Source: Aquificales bacterium
GTDB taxonomy: Bacteria; Aquificota; Aquificia; Aquificales; Aquificaceae
Direction: 5' to 3'
Assembly: GCA_015491275.1 (NCBI GenBank)
Contig: WFWF01000085.1
Coordinates: forward strand, 1-6,537
DNA length: 6,537 nt
Shown: one piece after another, positions 5,902-6,537 of the stretch
Layout of the letters: every line of letters starts with the position of its first letter
Position numbering within the stretch: position 1 is the stretch's first letter
Program-made: the position numbers and the translations under genes
The notes under the pieces: model-generated
The model's input: only the letters and a program-made list of their open reading frames with translations
Databases searched by the model: none
Told to the model about the DNA's origin: nothing

Positions 5902-6537
5902 GAAAGGAAGCCCTTTTTTATACAAAGGAAGAGGACAAGGTAGTATGTACACTGTGTCCTATAAGATGTTCTTTAAAGGACAGACAGGGGGGAGTATGCG
6001 GTGTAAGAATAAATCACGACGGTATCCTTTACACTTACACCTACGGCACCCTTGTATCCTATGCGGTTGATCCGGTGGAGAAAAAACCCCTCTTTCACTA
6101 CTTCCCTTCCCACAAAACATTCACCATAGCAACCCCCGGTTGCAATTTACATTGCAAGGGATGTCAGAATTGGGAGATCTCCCAGGTAAAGGCAAAGGAT
6201 GTTATTGAAAATGAGCTGTTCAAAGATACAAATGTACCACCAGAGTATGTGGTGGAGATGGCTATAGCTTCGGGAAGTAAGAGTATTTCCTTCTCCTATA
6301 CGGAACCCGTTATTTTTTACGAGTACATGTACGAAATAGCACGAATATCAAAAGAGAGGGGACTTTACACCATAATGGTAACTGCTCTTTACATAGAAGA
6401 GGAACCTCTTGAAAAACTCCTTGAAGTTATAGATGCTTTCAGCGTTGACCTTAAATTCTTCAGTGATGAAGCTTACAGGAAATACTCGGGTGCAAAACTT
6501 GAACCTATTCTGAAAAACATTAAGAAGGTCTTCAAAG
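5898..6537 (+). CDS. amrS: AmmeMemoRadiSam-system radical SAM enzyme AmrS (3' end missing)
   Basis: The first 213 residues of a radical SAM protein related to pyruvate formate-lyase activating enzymes. An N-terminal four-cysteine cluster (CTLCPIRC, Cys17, Cys20, Cys24, and GVCGVRIN with Cys34) is followed by YGTLVSYAVDPVEKKPLFH (49-67) and ATPGCNLHCKGCQNWEISQ (78-96), whose Cys82, Cys86 and Cys89 form the CxxxCxxC site for the 4Fe-4S cluster. SFSYTEP (131-137) is the SAM-binding GGEP-like motif, and FSVDLKFFSD (181-190) is a typical barrel strand. The two cysteine sets plus DPVEKKPLFH and CQNWEIS are hallmarks of AmrS, which occurs with Memo and AMMECR1 proteins; its substrate is not known to me. 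AmrS proteins are about 340 residues, so about a third lies beyond the right edge. GTG 5898 overlaps the glmU TGA by 4 nt. No close ribosome site exists (AAAGGA at 5875-5880 is 17 nt away), so coupling to glmU is likely. Confidence 0.92.
   Translation, partial: MRKEALFYTKEEDKVVCTLCPIRCSLKDRQGGVCGVRINHDGILYTYTYGTLVSYAVDPVEKKPLFHYFPSHKTFTIATPGCNLHCKGCQNWEISQVKAKDVIENELFKDTNVPPEYVVEMAIASGSKSISFSYTEPVIFYEYMYEIARISKERGLYTIMVTALYIEEEPLEKLLEVIDAFSVDLKFFSDEAYRKYSGAKLEPILKNIKKVFK

Noticed and set aside
5899..5920. A possible hairpin with a T-run just after the glmU stop (stem 5901-5907 with 5912-5918), resembling a terminator.
   Set aside because: The stem is A/U-rich with a G-U pair, the T-run is itself the stem rather than following it, and it lies inside the start of amrS; it is unlikely to be stable in a thermophile.
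1..6537. Search by eye for tRNA, rRNA, riboswitch, CRISPR, insertion sequence, attachment site or prophage signals.
   Set aside because: Nearly all bases belong to recognisable genes with uniform codon style; the only non-coding stretches are 77 bp and 23 bp, too short for such elements.

Overview
The window is densely coding and looks like chromosomal DNA from a thermophilic, Gram-negative bacterium, most likely an Aquificales-type organism. Four observations support this. Arg is almost always AGG/AGA and Ile very often ATA. Coding strands are strongly purine-rich: the + strand is pyrimidine-rich over the leftward genes and purine-rich over the rightward ones. Genes abut or overlap by a few bases. 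Finally, lpxA implies an outer membrane with lipid A. The taxon is an inference from style and gene content, not from a marker search.

Layout: a leftward pair lies at 1-1351, a hemerythrin-like protein followed without a gap by fmt (methionyl-tRNA formyltransferase, its last few codons off the left edge). A short divergent control region (1352-1428) holds two abutting -10-like boxes, an exact 10-bp direct repeat and a possible seven-codon leader ORF in front of the hemerythrin gene. Rightward from 1429 come a TatD-type metal-dependent hydrolase fused in frame to a small radical SAM domain; a CinA-family protein with an intact C-terminal amidohydrolase domain but a reduced N-terminal half; lpxA; glmU; and the first 213 codons of a second radical SAM enzyme, the AmrS type of the AmmeMemoRadiSam system. 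No gene-free stretch exceeds 100 bases, and no rRNA, tRNA, CRISPR, insertion sequence or convincing terminator is visible.

How the genes fit together: GlmU makes UDP-GlcNAc, and LpxA uses UDP-GlcNAc (or a 3-amino derivative) with acyl-ACP in the first committed step of lipid A synthesis, so that pair has a clear metabolic logic. CinA/PncC-type amidohydrolases recycle NMN, and TatD proteins are metal-dependent nucleases, which allows but does not prove a nucleic-acid maintenance theme upstream. The chemistry of both radical SAM proteins is not known to me. Junctions in the rightward group are TGATG (cinA-like/lpxA), 2 nt (lpxA/glmU) and GTGA (glmU/amrS), consistent with translational coupling. 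The cinA-like gene instead has a TATAAT box just upstream and no Shine-Dalgarno, so it may start a second, nearly leaderless transcript.

The most notable points are the TatD-radical SAM fusion with an internal ribosome-binding site and an ATGA at the junction, the shrunken CinA N-terminus, LpxA substitutions at positions important in the E. coli enzyme, and the compact divergent regulatory region.
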